The translations under genes and the position numbers were made by a program. This document shows positions 17,174 to 25,302 of a stretch of DNA of 64,000 bases, in pieces. The stretch lies in assembly GCA_963665915.2 (NCBI GenBank), contig CAXXSG010000003.1, positions 124,001 to 188,000 of the forward strand, in the 5' to 3' direction. Each line of letters starts with the position of its first letter. Position 1 is the first letter of the stretch. The notes below the pieces were generated by a model. The model saw nothing but the letters and a program-made list of their open reading frames with translations. It did not search any database and was not told where the DNA came from. Origin of the DNA: JAFGRU01 sp963665915 (lineage in GTDB: Bacteria > Desulfobacterota > Desulfuromonadia > Desulfuromonadales > JAAYDE01).

Positions 17174-17362
17174 ATGGAATCAATTCTGGCTTGGGTTATT
17201 GTTGGGACAGCGGGAGCCTTGCTGATCCGCAAGTTTTGCAGGCAAGTCCGGTCCGGCGGGTCCGGGGCGTGCGGGAACGGTTGTACGGCCTGTTCGTCCA
17301 AAGGATGCGGCACCGTTCATCTCAGCTCCGATGGTCAAGGAAGTAAAGAACGCAGCCTGTAG
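17174..17362 (+). CDS. FeoB-associated Cys-rich membrane protein
   Basis: The protein has 62 residues. One N-terminal helix (ILAWVIVGTAGALLIRKF) is followed by a Cys cluster with spacing C..(11)..C-x3-C-x2-C-x4-C (GACGNGCTACSSKGCGTVH). This is the small protein regularly found after feoB, thought to support iron transfer or FeoB assembly in place of FeoC. The start lies 2 bases past the feoB stop with GGAGG overlapping the feoB end, so the three genes form one operon. Confidence 0.85.
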   Translation: MESILAWVIVGTAGALLIRKFCRQVRSGGSGACGNGCTACSSKGCGTVHLSSDGQGSKERSL

Positions 17363-17424
17363 AAAAAAGTAAATACAAACCTTCTGGGGAAGACCGGAAA
17401 TTCCGGTTGTGTTCTCAGGTGGAG

Positions 17425-17466
17425 AAGGCGTGAAGGCCGAAAAGCCTTTCGCGCCTTTTGTTTTTT
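17425..17466 (+). terminator. Intrinsic terminator of the feo operon
   Basis: AAGGCGTGAAGGC pairs with GCCTTTCGCGCCTT across a short loop and is followed by TTGTTTTTT. It stands about 60 bases after the last feo gene. Confidence 0.82.
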
Positions 17467-17865
17467 CGGAAGGAGAGGAGGAGCAGGAGAAGGGACTGAT
17501 TTGTGGCAATCATGATTTAATTTTCAATCCTTCAAAGATCCGCCACGTTGTGAATGAGCTTTGCCCTGATTTCTGTCTTGCTTTGCAGGAATTATAAGAA
17601 CTCTGCCATTTTACCCAACTTCAAGTCGTTCAATTAATCCAACACAATTTCAAAGACAGTTAGATTGCCTGCCAATTACGTTTTAACGACTTGTCTAACC
17701 TAAATTTCTATATTTTTGTATTCCTTCACTGAACAGACGGTTTATTTACAGTCTCAAATCTTATTCCGGCGGCACGAAAAAACCGATTGTGGAGCAGTTG
17801 AGAAAGAAAGGGGGCGAAGATAAGAAAAATAAAGAGGATTAAGTTATAATTTAGTTTAAATTTTT
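17467..17865. other. AT-rich spacer without a clear gene
   Basis: This is about 400 bases between the feo terminator and the Cys-rich small-protein gene. A short open frame with a Lys/Glu-rich end (17699-17842) has no ATG or ribosome binding site and I do not call it. Nothing else stands out. Confidence 0.35.
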
Positions 17866-18238
17866 ATGTGCAAACGGACCTATAAGAAAAGGATGGAAGA
17901 CAAGAAAAAATCAAAATTAGCTATGGACTTGTTTTTTCTCTTGGCGATGGTTTTGGCAGCAGGAACCTGCTACAGCCAGAAAATGAAGCCTGCTCCAAAA
18001 TGTAGTATCAATGCTGAGAAAGATAAAAATGGCCAGGTGCTGTATGTCCTTTCCGGCCCGGGTTTCAAAGCTGTTGCCCAAACCGCGTACCAAGGCCTAC
18101 GGTGGCGGAGGCTGCAAATGCACGTGCACGCTTGTGACAGGGAGTGATATCTGGATTTGCCGCTGTTGCACCAAAAAAACAGCTTTAATGGTGGCAAAAA
18201 AGGTTAACCCACCGATTAAGGCGCAGGGTTTTAGCTGA
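17866..18238 (+). pseudogene. Small exported Cys-rich protein gene with a +1 frameshift
   Basis: Frame 1 from 17866 (or the internal ATG 17893) gives a Lys-rich start and a signal-peptide-like helix (AMDLFFLLAMVLAAGTCYSQ), then 'CSINAEKDKNGQVLYVLSGPGFKAVA'. At about 18078 (GTTGCCCAAACC) the sensible reading moves to frame 2, which gives KAYGGGGCKCTCTLVTGSDIWICRCC and then TKKTALMVAKKVNPP up to a stop at 18238. The Cys-rich block looks selected, while frame 1 after that point does not. One extra C in the CCC run would explain it: a recent mutation, a sequencing error or, less likely, a programmed shift. The intact product would have about 115-124 residues and carry a CxCxC...CxCC cluster. I do not recognise the family. 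Confidence 0.5.
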
Positions 18239-18415
18239 GTGATTTTCGAAAAAGCCGCTACCAGTTTTTTCTGAGAAACGGGCTCGCTTATCCCCATATT
18301 CCTGCCGTTAGAAGCACCATATATCTGAAAAAGAAGATCTGAAAAGAGTCAAAAGAATCAGGCCCGGCTGGGGAATTAAAGACGTCGCCGCCAGCAGATA
18401 AAAAAGGAGGGAGTT

Positions 18416-21400
18416 ATGTGGAAAAATGTTTTGTTTTGGCCGGTTATGATAATGCTCATTTTTCTTTTTATTGCTCCATCCGCCATGGCAGCGGAGTTTC
18501 AGGGGGATGTGCTGGATAGCCGGGGCGTCGCCGCTTATAAAGGTCATATTTGGGTTAAGGATGGTGTCTACCGTCTGGAGATGGACCGGCCCGACAGCCC
18601 CGACAGTTATATTATCGTTGGGGCCAAACCCGGCACTACTCAAGTGATCTTTCCCAAATACCAGGCCTACATGGAACTTCCCGCTGATGACATGGTCAGC
18701 CAGATGAATGATCCTTTTCAGGGGGCAGAGGGAAATGCCAAACGGTTCGAGGTCAAAATCGAAGGCGAGGAGAACATCGAAGGGTTGGCGTGCGAACGGC
18801 AACTGGTTCATTCCGATGGCAGGGGGGTCATCCGTCGCTGGTACTCGAAGAAGCTTGGTTTCTACATCAAGAACGAACAACTTCTCCAGGACGACTGGTC
18901 TGTGATAGTGCACAATATCGATCAGAGCCCGGTTGATGACGCGCGCTTTCAGATCCCGGCCAACTTCAAGCTGGAGAGCTACGATGAAATCTCCAAACGG
19001 GTCGAGAACGATCCGGAGGTGGCCGCCAGGATCGCCGCCTACAAAAAGACCCGCCCCCGGAAATCCGAACTGAGAAATTCTCTCTCCGCAGACGAGACCT
19101 GGAATCTGGTTTTGAGTCCGGGCATGAAAATCCGCGTCAAGGTAAAACCCGGTTCCAAGCAGGCAACCTGGTTCGCCGTTCCATACAAGGGGCAGACACC
19201 CCTAAAATCCAGCTCCGAATGCACCTACCAGGGCGAAGGCAACATAAAGATCGATCCTGACTCGGGGGTTGACGGCATCCGCATCGGCGTGACTGAGGGG
19301 AAATTTATCGGGGTCCGTCTTGTTTTGATCGGTAAACTGCCACATGTTCAGGCCGCGCAGAGAATTTTTTATATGAAGAAAGCCAGCGGAAAAAGCTGGA
19401 GCGCTCCAAGATCCTATCAGTCCTATGAGCTGCTTATCCATGCCCTTTCAGACCCTGCTGCCGGATTTCGATTCAAGGCCAACGGAAAAGAACAGAAAGA
19501 GAAAATCCCGGCCGGGCAACATAAACGTTTTTCCTTCACCCCCCAGGACAACCTCGAAGAGCTGGACATCATGATGGACTATGGCAGGGTGAAGGTGGTT
19601 TGCCTGGAAGAGCACCGGTCCCAAACTGCTCCGCATGTGCTTCTGGATGAAAAGCCCCGGGATGAAGCCCTTGGCGCACCGCTCCCGGTCCCGTCGAAAA
19701 CTGCCGATGTTTCACAGAAAGGGGAGAATCAGGCTGCTGCACCTCAGGTCGTGGTTCCTGAAGCTGAAAGTTCCCCTCCGGAAACAGGTGCGGATGCGGC
19801 GCGTACGGTACTGGTGCTGGATGCCTCCGGGTCCATGTGGGGCCAGATCAGCGGGCAGGCCAAGATCGCTATTGCCAAGGAGGTCCTGACGGATCTCATC
19901 AATGATCTGCCCAACGAAAGCCATGCGGGGCTGGTGGCTTACGGGCATCGCAGCAAGGGGGATTGCCGTGATGTGGAAGAGCTGGTGCCGCTGCAGCCGA
20001 TCGACAAAAAGAGCCTTATCGCCAAAATAAAGGCCATCAGCCCCAAGGGCAAAACGCCCATCACCCTCTCCATACGAAAGACGGCCGAAAAGCTGAAAAG
20101 CATTGAAGAGGAGACCACCATCATCCTCGTCAGTGACGGCAAGGAGACCTGCGAGGGAGATCCCTGCGCGCTGGTGAAAGAACTCAAGGAGGCCGGCATC
20201 CGATTTACCATGTATGTTATCGGTTTCGATGTCGGCGAAGTGGAAAAAGCCCAACTCGAATGCATCGCCAAAGCTGGCGGCGGGCAGTATTTTACCGCCA
20301 AAAACGCCCAGGAATTCCGCGTGGCGGCCAAGAAAGCGGTCAAAGAATCGCAGAGTTTCGGTTACCTCAAAATATCCGCTCTACGCAACGGAAAGGCCAT
20401 TCCTGCACGCGTGGATATCTTCCCGCAAGGAGAGAAAAAGGCCGTCAAAAGCATCCGCTCAGCTACGAAACCCGATTGGCCGGGGTCGAAATTGAAACCG
20501 GGGGTTTATGATCTGAAAATAACGGATAAAGAGATGAGCCCTCCCCAGAAGGCGGAGCTTTCCGGTGTGGTGGTTACGGCGGGCGCCACCACGGAAAAGA
20601 GAGTCGATTTCAGCGGTGGAAGTTTGAGCGTTTCGGTTCTGGCCGACGGCCGGAAGGAGACGGCCGGCCTCTATATTTATCGCACCGGCGAGAGCCAACC
20701 CCTGGTAACCGGCGACACCTCCAGGGATAATCCCAGGGTGTTTGCCCTGGCCCCCGGGAGCTACGATCTTCGGGTGCTGTATAAGACAGTCAGGCCGGAA
20801 ATCGAGCGTCGTTTTGACGGTATCGAGATCCAGGCGGGACAGGCCATCGAAAAGCGAGTTGAATTCGGTGAAGGCAAGCTGAGCGTCGAAGTTCTGGTCA
20901 ACGGCAAAAAGGGAGCTGCCGGATTTTCTATCTTTGAGGCCGGCACCGATAACCGGGTTGCCACCGGCGATACCTCCAGGGATAACCCCAGAGTTCAAAA
21001 GCTGAATCCCGGCACTTATGATCTTCAGGTCGTCTACAAAGGCTCCAGACCGGAAACGAAACAACAGTTTAATGCTATCGAAATCAAGCCCGGCATGACC
21101 GAGGGAAGAAAGGCGGAATTTGCCGAAGGCCGGCTGAGCGTCGAGGTTCTGGTCAACGGCAAAAAGGGAGCCGCTGGGCTTGCTATCTTTGAGGCCGGCA
21201 CCGATAACCGGGTTGCCACCGGCGATACCTCCAGGGATAACCCCAGAGTTCAAAAGCTGAATCCCGGTAACTACGACTTAAAAATCGTGTATCACAAGGC
21301 TATCCCTAAAAAGGAGATTCCTCTGAAGAACATTCAAATCGTCGGGGACCAGACCACGGAACAGCGGATCGAGTACCAGGAGGGAATTCTCAATGTCAAG

Positions 21401-21619
21401 GTCACTTCCAACGGCCAAACGACCCGGGGCGGTCTTTCATTCTTCCAACCCGGCGACTCCCGACGTATTGCAACCGGGGACGCAAAAAAACCCGTCAAAA
21501 TGCAGCCGGGTGAATACGAAGTTGTGGTCAAAGCATACAAATTAGAGGGACAACCCGAGAAACGAATCTCTTTTACGATACAGGTCGGACAGACAACGAA
21601 TTTGGATGTGGATTTCTGA
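18416..21619 (+). CDS. VWA-domain protein with N-terminal DUF4412-like domain and tandem 85-aa repeats
   Basis: The protein has 1067 residues with a strong AAAAAGGAGGGAGTT ribosome site. A signal peptide ends at APSAMAAE (about 1-24). Residues 25-190 ('YKGHIWVKDGVYRLEMD', 'QVIFPKYQAYMEL', 'EGLACERQLVHSDGRGVIRRWYSKKLGFYIK') resemble DUF4412/LolA-like beta domains. A second beta domain runs to about 410. A Pro-rich linker leads to a von Willebrand A domain (about 463-650) with MIDAS D469-A-S-G-S473 and later 'GKTPIT' and 'VSDGKETCEGDPC', as in YfbK-type metal-dependent adhesion domains. From about 650 it carries beta-sandwich repeats, the last four with an 85-residue period. Probably periplasmic or surface exposed, binding a protein partner through a divalent metal. 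No operon partner is evident. Confidence 0.8.
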   Translation: MWKNVLFWPVMIMLIFLFIAPSAMAAEFQGDVLDSRGVAAYKGHIWVKDGVYRLEMDRPDSPDSYIIVGAKPGTTQVIFPKYQAYMELPADDMVSQMNDPFQGAEGNAKRFEVKIEGEENIEGLACERQLVHSDGRGVIRRWYSKKLGFYIKNEQLLQDDWSVIVHNIDQSPVDDARFQIPANFKLESYDEISKRVENDPEVAARIAAYKKTRPRKSELRNSLSADETWNLVLSPGMKIRVKVKPGSKQATWFAVPYKGQTPLKSSSECTYQGEGNIKIDPDSGVDGIRIGVTEGKFIGVRLVLIGKLPHVQAAQRIFYMKKASGKSWSAPRSYQSYELLIHALSDPAAGFRFKANGKEQKEKIPAGQHKRFSFTPQDNLEELDIMMDYGRVKVVCLEEHRSQTAPHVLLDEKPRDEALGAPLPVPSKTADVSQKGENQAAAPQVVVPEAESSPPETGADAARTVLVLDASGSMWGQISGQAKIAIAKEVLTDLINDLPNESHAGLVAYGHRSKGDCRDVEELVPLQPIDKKSLIAKIKAISPKGKTPITLSIRKTAEKLKSIEEETTIILVSDGKETCEGDPCALVKELKEAGIRFTMYVIGFDVGEVEKAQLECIAKAGGGQYFTAKNAQEFRVAAKKAVKESQSFGYLKISALRNGKAIPARVDIFPQGEKKAVKSIRSATKPDWPGSKLKPGVYDLKITDKEMSPPQKAELSGVVVTAGATTEKRVDFSGGSLSVSVLADGRKETAGLYIYRTGESQPLVTGDTSRDNPRVFALAPGSYDLRVLYKTVRPEIERRFDGIEIQAGQAIEKRVEFGEGKLSVEVLVNGKKGAAGFSIFEAGTDNRVATGDTSRDNPRVQKLNPGTYDLQVVYKGSRPETKQQFNAIEIKPGMTEGRKAEFAEGRLSVEVLVNGKKGAAGLAIFEAGTDNRVATGDTSRDNPRVQKLNPGNYDLKIVYHKAIPKKEIPLKNIQIVGDQTTEQRIEYQEGILNVKVTSNGQTTRGGLSFFQPGDSRRIATGDAKKPVKMQPGEYEVVVKAYKLEGQPEKRISFTIQVGQTTNLDVDF
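20626..21390 (+). repeat. Tandem 255-bp coding repeats in the VWA protein
   Basis: The phrase GAGCGT(C/T)... recurs at 20626, 20881 and 21136, an exact 255-base (85-codon) period, with a degenerate fourth unit after 21384. The second and third units are near-identical at DNA level over about 150 bases (for example 20881-21020 against 21136-21272), including the codons for GDTSRDNPRVQKLNPG. Such identity points to recent duplication or gene conversion. Confidence 0.85.
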
Positions 21620-21927
21620 TAAAGTTTTTCAACTAAACATTCCGAATTCATGCGCTGGCGAGTCTTTAGAGTGGTCTGCACCTCGCAAATGCATGTACCG
21701 TTTCGGGTTGCCCAAGTATTGGACGTAAAACCCAAAGGCTAATTTCCAAAGGCAGATTTGTTTTCTTGTCATGAAAAATAACTCTACCCTTTTTTACTTC
21801 GGTCGCAGCAGTTCTGCTTCGTTTGGAAGCCATCATGCTCGTGTAAAAATATCTGGCGGGTTTTCTCCACGCGTTTAATGCAGGGCCGGGACTGAATTAC
21901 CGTCTGTTTCCCATAGACTTAATGCAT
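21620..21927. other. Spacer before the insertion sequence
   Basis: This is about 300 bases between the VWA gene and the left inverted repeat of the IS. I see no frame of significance and no clear terminator. Confidence 0.35.
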
Positions 21928-23268
21928 AGCAGGCCATTGAAAAACTCGTTGATTAAACTCGGTTTTTAATCATAAATTTGCTATTATATTGCGCATAACT
22001 AATTGAACTTGTTGGAGAATAATTATGCGCGGCGATAACGTTGAAACGCAGGCCATGTTCAGCTATTTGTCCCCCGAATCCAGAATCCCCAAGGATCATC
22101 CCCTGCGGCCTATCCGGGTAATGGTCGATAAGGCTCTGGATGGTCTTTCACCGATTTTCCAGGAAATGTACTCCGATACGTGGCGTCCTTCCATCCCACC
22201 CGAGCAAATGCTGAGAGCCTTGCTGATTCAAATCCTTTATTCCATCCGCAGCGAACGGATGCTGGTGGAACAACTGGGGTATAATCTGCTGTTTCGCTGG
22301 TTTATCGGTCTCTCCATGGATGAGAAGGTCTGGCACCACTCCACGTTCTCCAAAAATCGCGACCGGCTTCTATATTCCGAAGTATCCTCAGCCTTTTTCC
22401 AGAAAATCCGCTCTCAGGCGGACCGGGCAGGGCTTCTTTCCCAGGAGCACTTCAGTGTCGATGGCACTCTCATCGAAGCCTGGGCCTCGATGAAAAGCTT
22501 TCGCTCCAAAGACGACTCAGACCAAGAACCACCGTCGGGAAGTGGCCTTAACCCCGACGTCGATTTTAAAGGCGAAAAACGTAAAAATGACCCCCATCAA
22601 TCAACCACTGACCCCGAGGCCCGCCTGTATAAAAAAGGCAAAGGCAAGGAAGCCAAACTCTGTTATGCGGGTCATATCCTCATGGAAAACCGTAACGGTC
22701 TGGTCGTCGATCATCGTCTGACCCCGGCCACCGGCACAGCGGAAAGGGACGCTGCCGAGGAAATGATAGAGAACGTACCCACGGCCGGACGTATTACCGT
22801 TGCCGGTGATAAAAACTACGACACTGCCGACTTTGTTCAAAAGGTCCGTCAGCACAATGCCACTCCGCATGTCGCACAAAAGAGCAAAGGGAGCGCCATT
22901 GATGGCCGGACCACCCGGCATGAAGGCTATGCCATCAGTCAACGTGTCCGCAAGCAGGTTGAAGAGATCTTCGGCTGGTCAAAAACCATCGGTGGCCTGC
23001 GTAAGACCTGCCTGCGGGGGGTGGATAAAGTTAACTGGGCGTTCATACTGGTGTTGTCAGGCTACAATCTGGTCCGCATGCGGAACCTTCTGAGGTCGGA
23101 TTAACCTCCTCAAGGGAGAAGTGCGTTTAATGCCCCCATAAGGGGAACAAAACAAGAAAACAGGGGCCATAAGGACCCGCTAAACAGGAAAACAAAAAAT
23201 CAAAGAGCAAAAAAATCGATCCGGGGAAAGAAAAACACTCCTCACGGTTAGTTTTTCAACATCCTGCT
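21928..23268 (+). mobile_element. IS5-type insertion sequence, about 1.34 kb, apparently complete
   Basis: Imperfect 19-base inverted repeats bound the transposase gene: AGCAGGCCATTGAAAAACT (21928-21946) and, as reverse complement, AGCAGGATGTTGAAAAACT (23250-23268), matching at about 16 of 19 positions. The element carries one full-length transposase frame. I cannot define a target duplication: the flanks (AATGCAT on the left, AGGTAGC on the right) share no convincing direct repeat. This suggests the ends are one or two bases off or that flanking DNA has rearranged. Confidence 0.8.
22025..23104 (+). CDS. IS5-family DDE transposase
   Basis: The protein has 359 residues. The N-terminal DUF772-type domain contains 'PLRPIRVMVDKALDGLSP' and 'RPSIPPEQMLRALLIQILYSIRSERMLVEQLGYNLLFRWFIGL'. 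The catalytic region has the first Asp in FSVDGTLIEAWAS, the second in VAGDKNYDTADF and the Glu in VEEIFGWSKTIGGLRK, the DDE layout of IS5/IS4-type enzymes. The frame is uninterrupted and full length, so the element may be active. It starts 97 bases inside the left inverted repeat, leaving room for an internal promoter. TTGGAGAATAATT precedes the ATG as ribosome site. Confidence 0.92.
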   Translation: MRGDNVETQAMFSYLSPESRIPKDHPLRPIRVMVDKALDGLSPIFQEMYSDTWRPSIPPEQMLRALLIQILYSIRSERMLVEQLGYNLLFRWFIGLSMDEKVWHHSTFSKNRDRLLYSEVSSAFFQKIRSQADRAGLLSQEHFSVDGTLIEAWASMKSFRSKDDSDQEPPSGSGLNPDVDFKGEKRKNDPHQSTTDPEARLYKKGKGKEAKLCYAGHILMENRNGLVVDHRLTPATGTAERDAAEEMIENVPTAGRITVAGDKNYDTADFVQKVRQHNATPHVAQKSKGSAIDGRTTRHEGYAISQRVRKQVEEIFGWSKTIGGLRKTCLRGVDKVNWAFILVLSGYNLVRMRNLLRSD

Positions 23269-23331
23269 AGGTAGCAAAAAGTAGAACGACCTTGGGAAGG
23301 GTACGTGGAGGACGACAGGGATCCCCACCCG

Positions 23332-24078
23332 TCAGGCTGTCACCGAGACGAACGTTCCATGGGACCTTTGAAACTGTAAGGTGACAAATTCCACTCCAAT
23401 GCCATAACCCATCTTGAGACCGGATCCCTGTTTCCGGCAGTTGGCCACTCTGGCCGTCGCCCACAGCACGTTGCTATCGATTTTAATGACCTGATCCCTG
23501 CTGAGTTTTTGATCGGTAAAAAACAGCATTCCGTTGGGTGAGAGGTCCTGGATTTGTCCCTTATACCTTTTTTGAGGAGGCCAATAAGTAAAAAAGCTAA
23601 TTTCTTGATTTTTTTCGATTCGCTCCACCGCACGTTGGGAAAATTCCTCGGTTTCCATTTTTTCAACAGGATACAAAGGACTTTTGCACTGGGTGCATTT
23701 CGTGTCCGGGAGGATATGAGAATCCCCCCGATGGGGACTTTTACAAAACAGACAGTAGGATTTGATGATCGGTGTATATTGTTCTGACGGTGAAACCCGC
23801 CCGCTGGTTTGATCGTTTTGCTGCCGACCTTGCCCAAAACCGGATAATTTCGACAGAGTATAAAACTCCATAAGTTTCTGATCATATTCGACCCGCTTAG
23901 CCGGATCTGTCAGCACCGCCTTGGCCTCGTTGATGAGAGTCGAGTTCCAGTGATCCCCGCCAAGGTCCGGGTGTTGTGCCAGCTTTTTCATCATTGTTCG
24001 GTAGCTGGCCTTGATGACCTCCACTGGAGCGTCCGGCTGAATATGTAAGATACGATAGTAGTTTCTTCTGTTTTCCAA
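23332..24078 (-). CDS. J-domain / zinc-ribbon / PilZ fusion protein
   Basis: The protein has 248 residues and starts at TTG 24078. Residues 6-70 form a J-domain (NYYRILHIQPDAPVEVIKASYRTMMKKLAQHPDLGGD) with the HPD tripeptide at 36-38, which stimulates DnaK ATPase. A Cys4 zinc-ribbon follows near residues 107-135 (YCLFCKSP...CTQCKSPL). The C-terminal 100 residues look like PilZ, with the DxSxxG motif in QDLSPNGMLFF and a late GIGVEF strand. PilZ binds cyclic di-GMP, but the upstream RxxxR motif is not obvious, so binding is uncertain. A chaperone recruiter controlled by c-di-GMP is the natural reading. It ends 64 bases from the right end of the IS. Confidence 0.75.
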   Translation of the reverse strand: MENRRNYYRILHIQPDAPVEVIKASYRTMMKKLAQHPDLGGDHWNSTLINEAKAVLTDPAKRVEYDQKLMEFYTLSKLSGFGQGRQQNDQTSGRVSPSEQYTPIIKSYCLFCKSPHRGDSHILPDTKCTQCKSPLYPVEKMETEEFSQRAVERIEKNQEISFFTYWPPQKRYKGQIQDLSPNGMLFFTDQKLSRDQVIKIDSNVLWATARVANCRKQGSGLKMGYGIGVEFVTLQFQRSHGTFVSVTA

Positions 24079-25302
24079 TTTCCAAACCCCAAGAATATTT
24101 AGGTCTAGCCCGGATTATTCATAATAACTTTTGCCGTAACCATCAATTGCACGCCATCTTAAGGAAACTATCGCACTTGGCAATGAATCTGCTGCGAAAA
24201 CGTCAAATCGGGCCATATTCCCGCAAATTTTCGACAAATAGTCCCGCTATTGGTTCTCAACTTTGCGAAAAGCTGCTCTCGATTTCCCACTTTTCCGTTG
24301 CCACCCACTAATTCCGACAAGCTTCCAGGCGGTGAAAGGAAAGAGTTTTCTCGGGGTTCGTGTCCGTATCTTTTTTAAGACTCAGACTCAAAAATCGATC
24401 ATTTAAACCTTATAAATCAGCAATATTCTCCTGTCAATTCAAAACACCGGCTGACAATACGAACTCCTTTTTGATTTCGCCGGCTTCCCCTTGGCATTCA
24501 CACGCCATCCACCCACCTTCCCCGGAAATTAAAGGAAAGGAACCGGCCGGCTTTTCACAAATGGGCCAGCTGCCGGCAATCGATCGGGAATCGTTTCTGT
24601 CTTCGCAAAGGTATACCGGTGGTGGCCTTGGTCTTTTCCTGACCCTGAAAAAGTTTCGGGCAGCGAGGAGGAAAAATTTGAGAAGGTCAGGGTTATACGG
24701 GACATGATTAAAGGTAAGTTGTTGCATTTTTCCAAAATGGATTTTGATCTGAATTCAGTCAGGAATAATACCTGAAGAAATAACTGAAAAAATTTCCGGC
24801 AATTTTATGTTCTTTTTCTAACAAAAAAAACGCTTAAAAAGTCCGCCAGGAAGCAGGTGGACTTTTTTGTTCTCGATACTCGTCGGCTGGTAATCGACCC
24901 TGCAACGAAATGCTGTTCTATCATTCATCCCGTAATTGATTCCTGTATGTCCTTAGGATAAATTGGATGCGTCCTGATGATATCCCGCGGTGTTACGATC
25001 CCTACGTGACAGGATTACAACGTTGCAAGATCAGACTTAAGTTTCAGAAATTCCATGAATTTTTATTTAAAAAATTGTTTTAGCACATCACGGCTCTCCA
25101 GCTTTCTGCATACAACTGTTTTTCTGTTATCCGTGTGTTTTCGCCTTAAAGTCTGCGACCCCTTGACAAAGGGTCATTAATTAACAATAATCTTTTGTTA
25201 AATGGGTTTTTGTATTAGCAGTATCGGTTTAACAAATTGTTTGGCGGCTGAAGGGTGTTTCTCAAGAGCCCGTTAGCCTGTGTGCATCAAGGGGGCAATT
25301 GA
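24079..25302. other. Gene-poor 1.2-kb stretch with a lone terminator-like hairpin
   Basis: No frame here has a convincing start, length and composition: the 24360-24707 frame begins at GTG without a ribosome site and its sequence is not protein-like. Near 24107 the phrase AGCCCGGATTATTCATAATAA resembles IS-end sequences I remember from related genomes, and a 43-codon minus-strand frame ending in FRKVENQ stops near 24243, so transposon debris is possible. A strong hairpin with a T-run lies at 24836-24868. The rest probably includes the promoter of the diguanylate cyclase gene. Confidence 0.4.
24836..24868 (+). terminator. Intrinsic terminator without an assigned upstream gene
   Basis: GTCCGCC (24841-24847) pairs with GGTGGAC (24856-24862) with one G-U pair. 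It is preceded by AAAAA and followed by TTTTTT. There is no plus-strand gene within 1.7 kb upstream apart from the IS, so it may end a small non-coding RNA or a decayed gene. Confidence 0.6.

Noticed and set aside
17699..17842. Short frame ending in a Lys/Glu-rich stretch
   Set aside because: There is no ATG, GTG or TTG with a ribosome site and no terminator or family; it is too short to support.
24360..24707. 115-codon plus-strand frame as a gene
   Set aside because: It starts at GTG without Shine-Dalgarno, has abnormal composition (Ser/Pro/Arg scatter) and no motif, so I treat it as chance.
24530..24720. Cyclic di-GMP riboswitch upstream of the diguanylate cyclase
   Set aside because: The phrase CGCAAAGGTATACCGGTGG caught the eye, but the conserved GEMM core and both helices could not be assembled.
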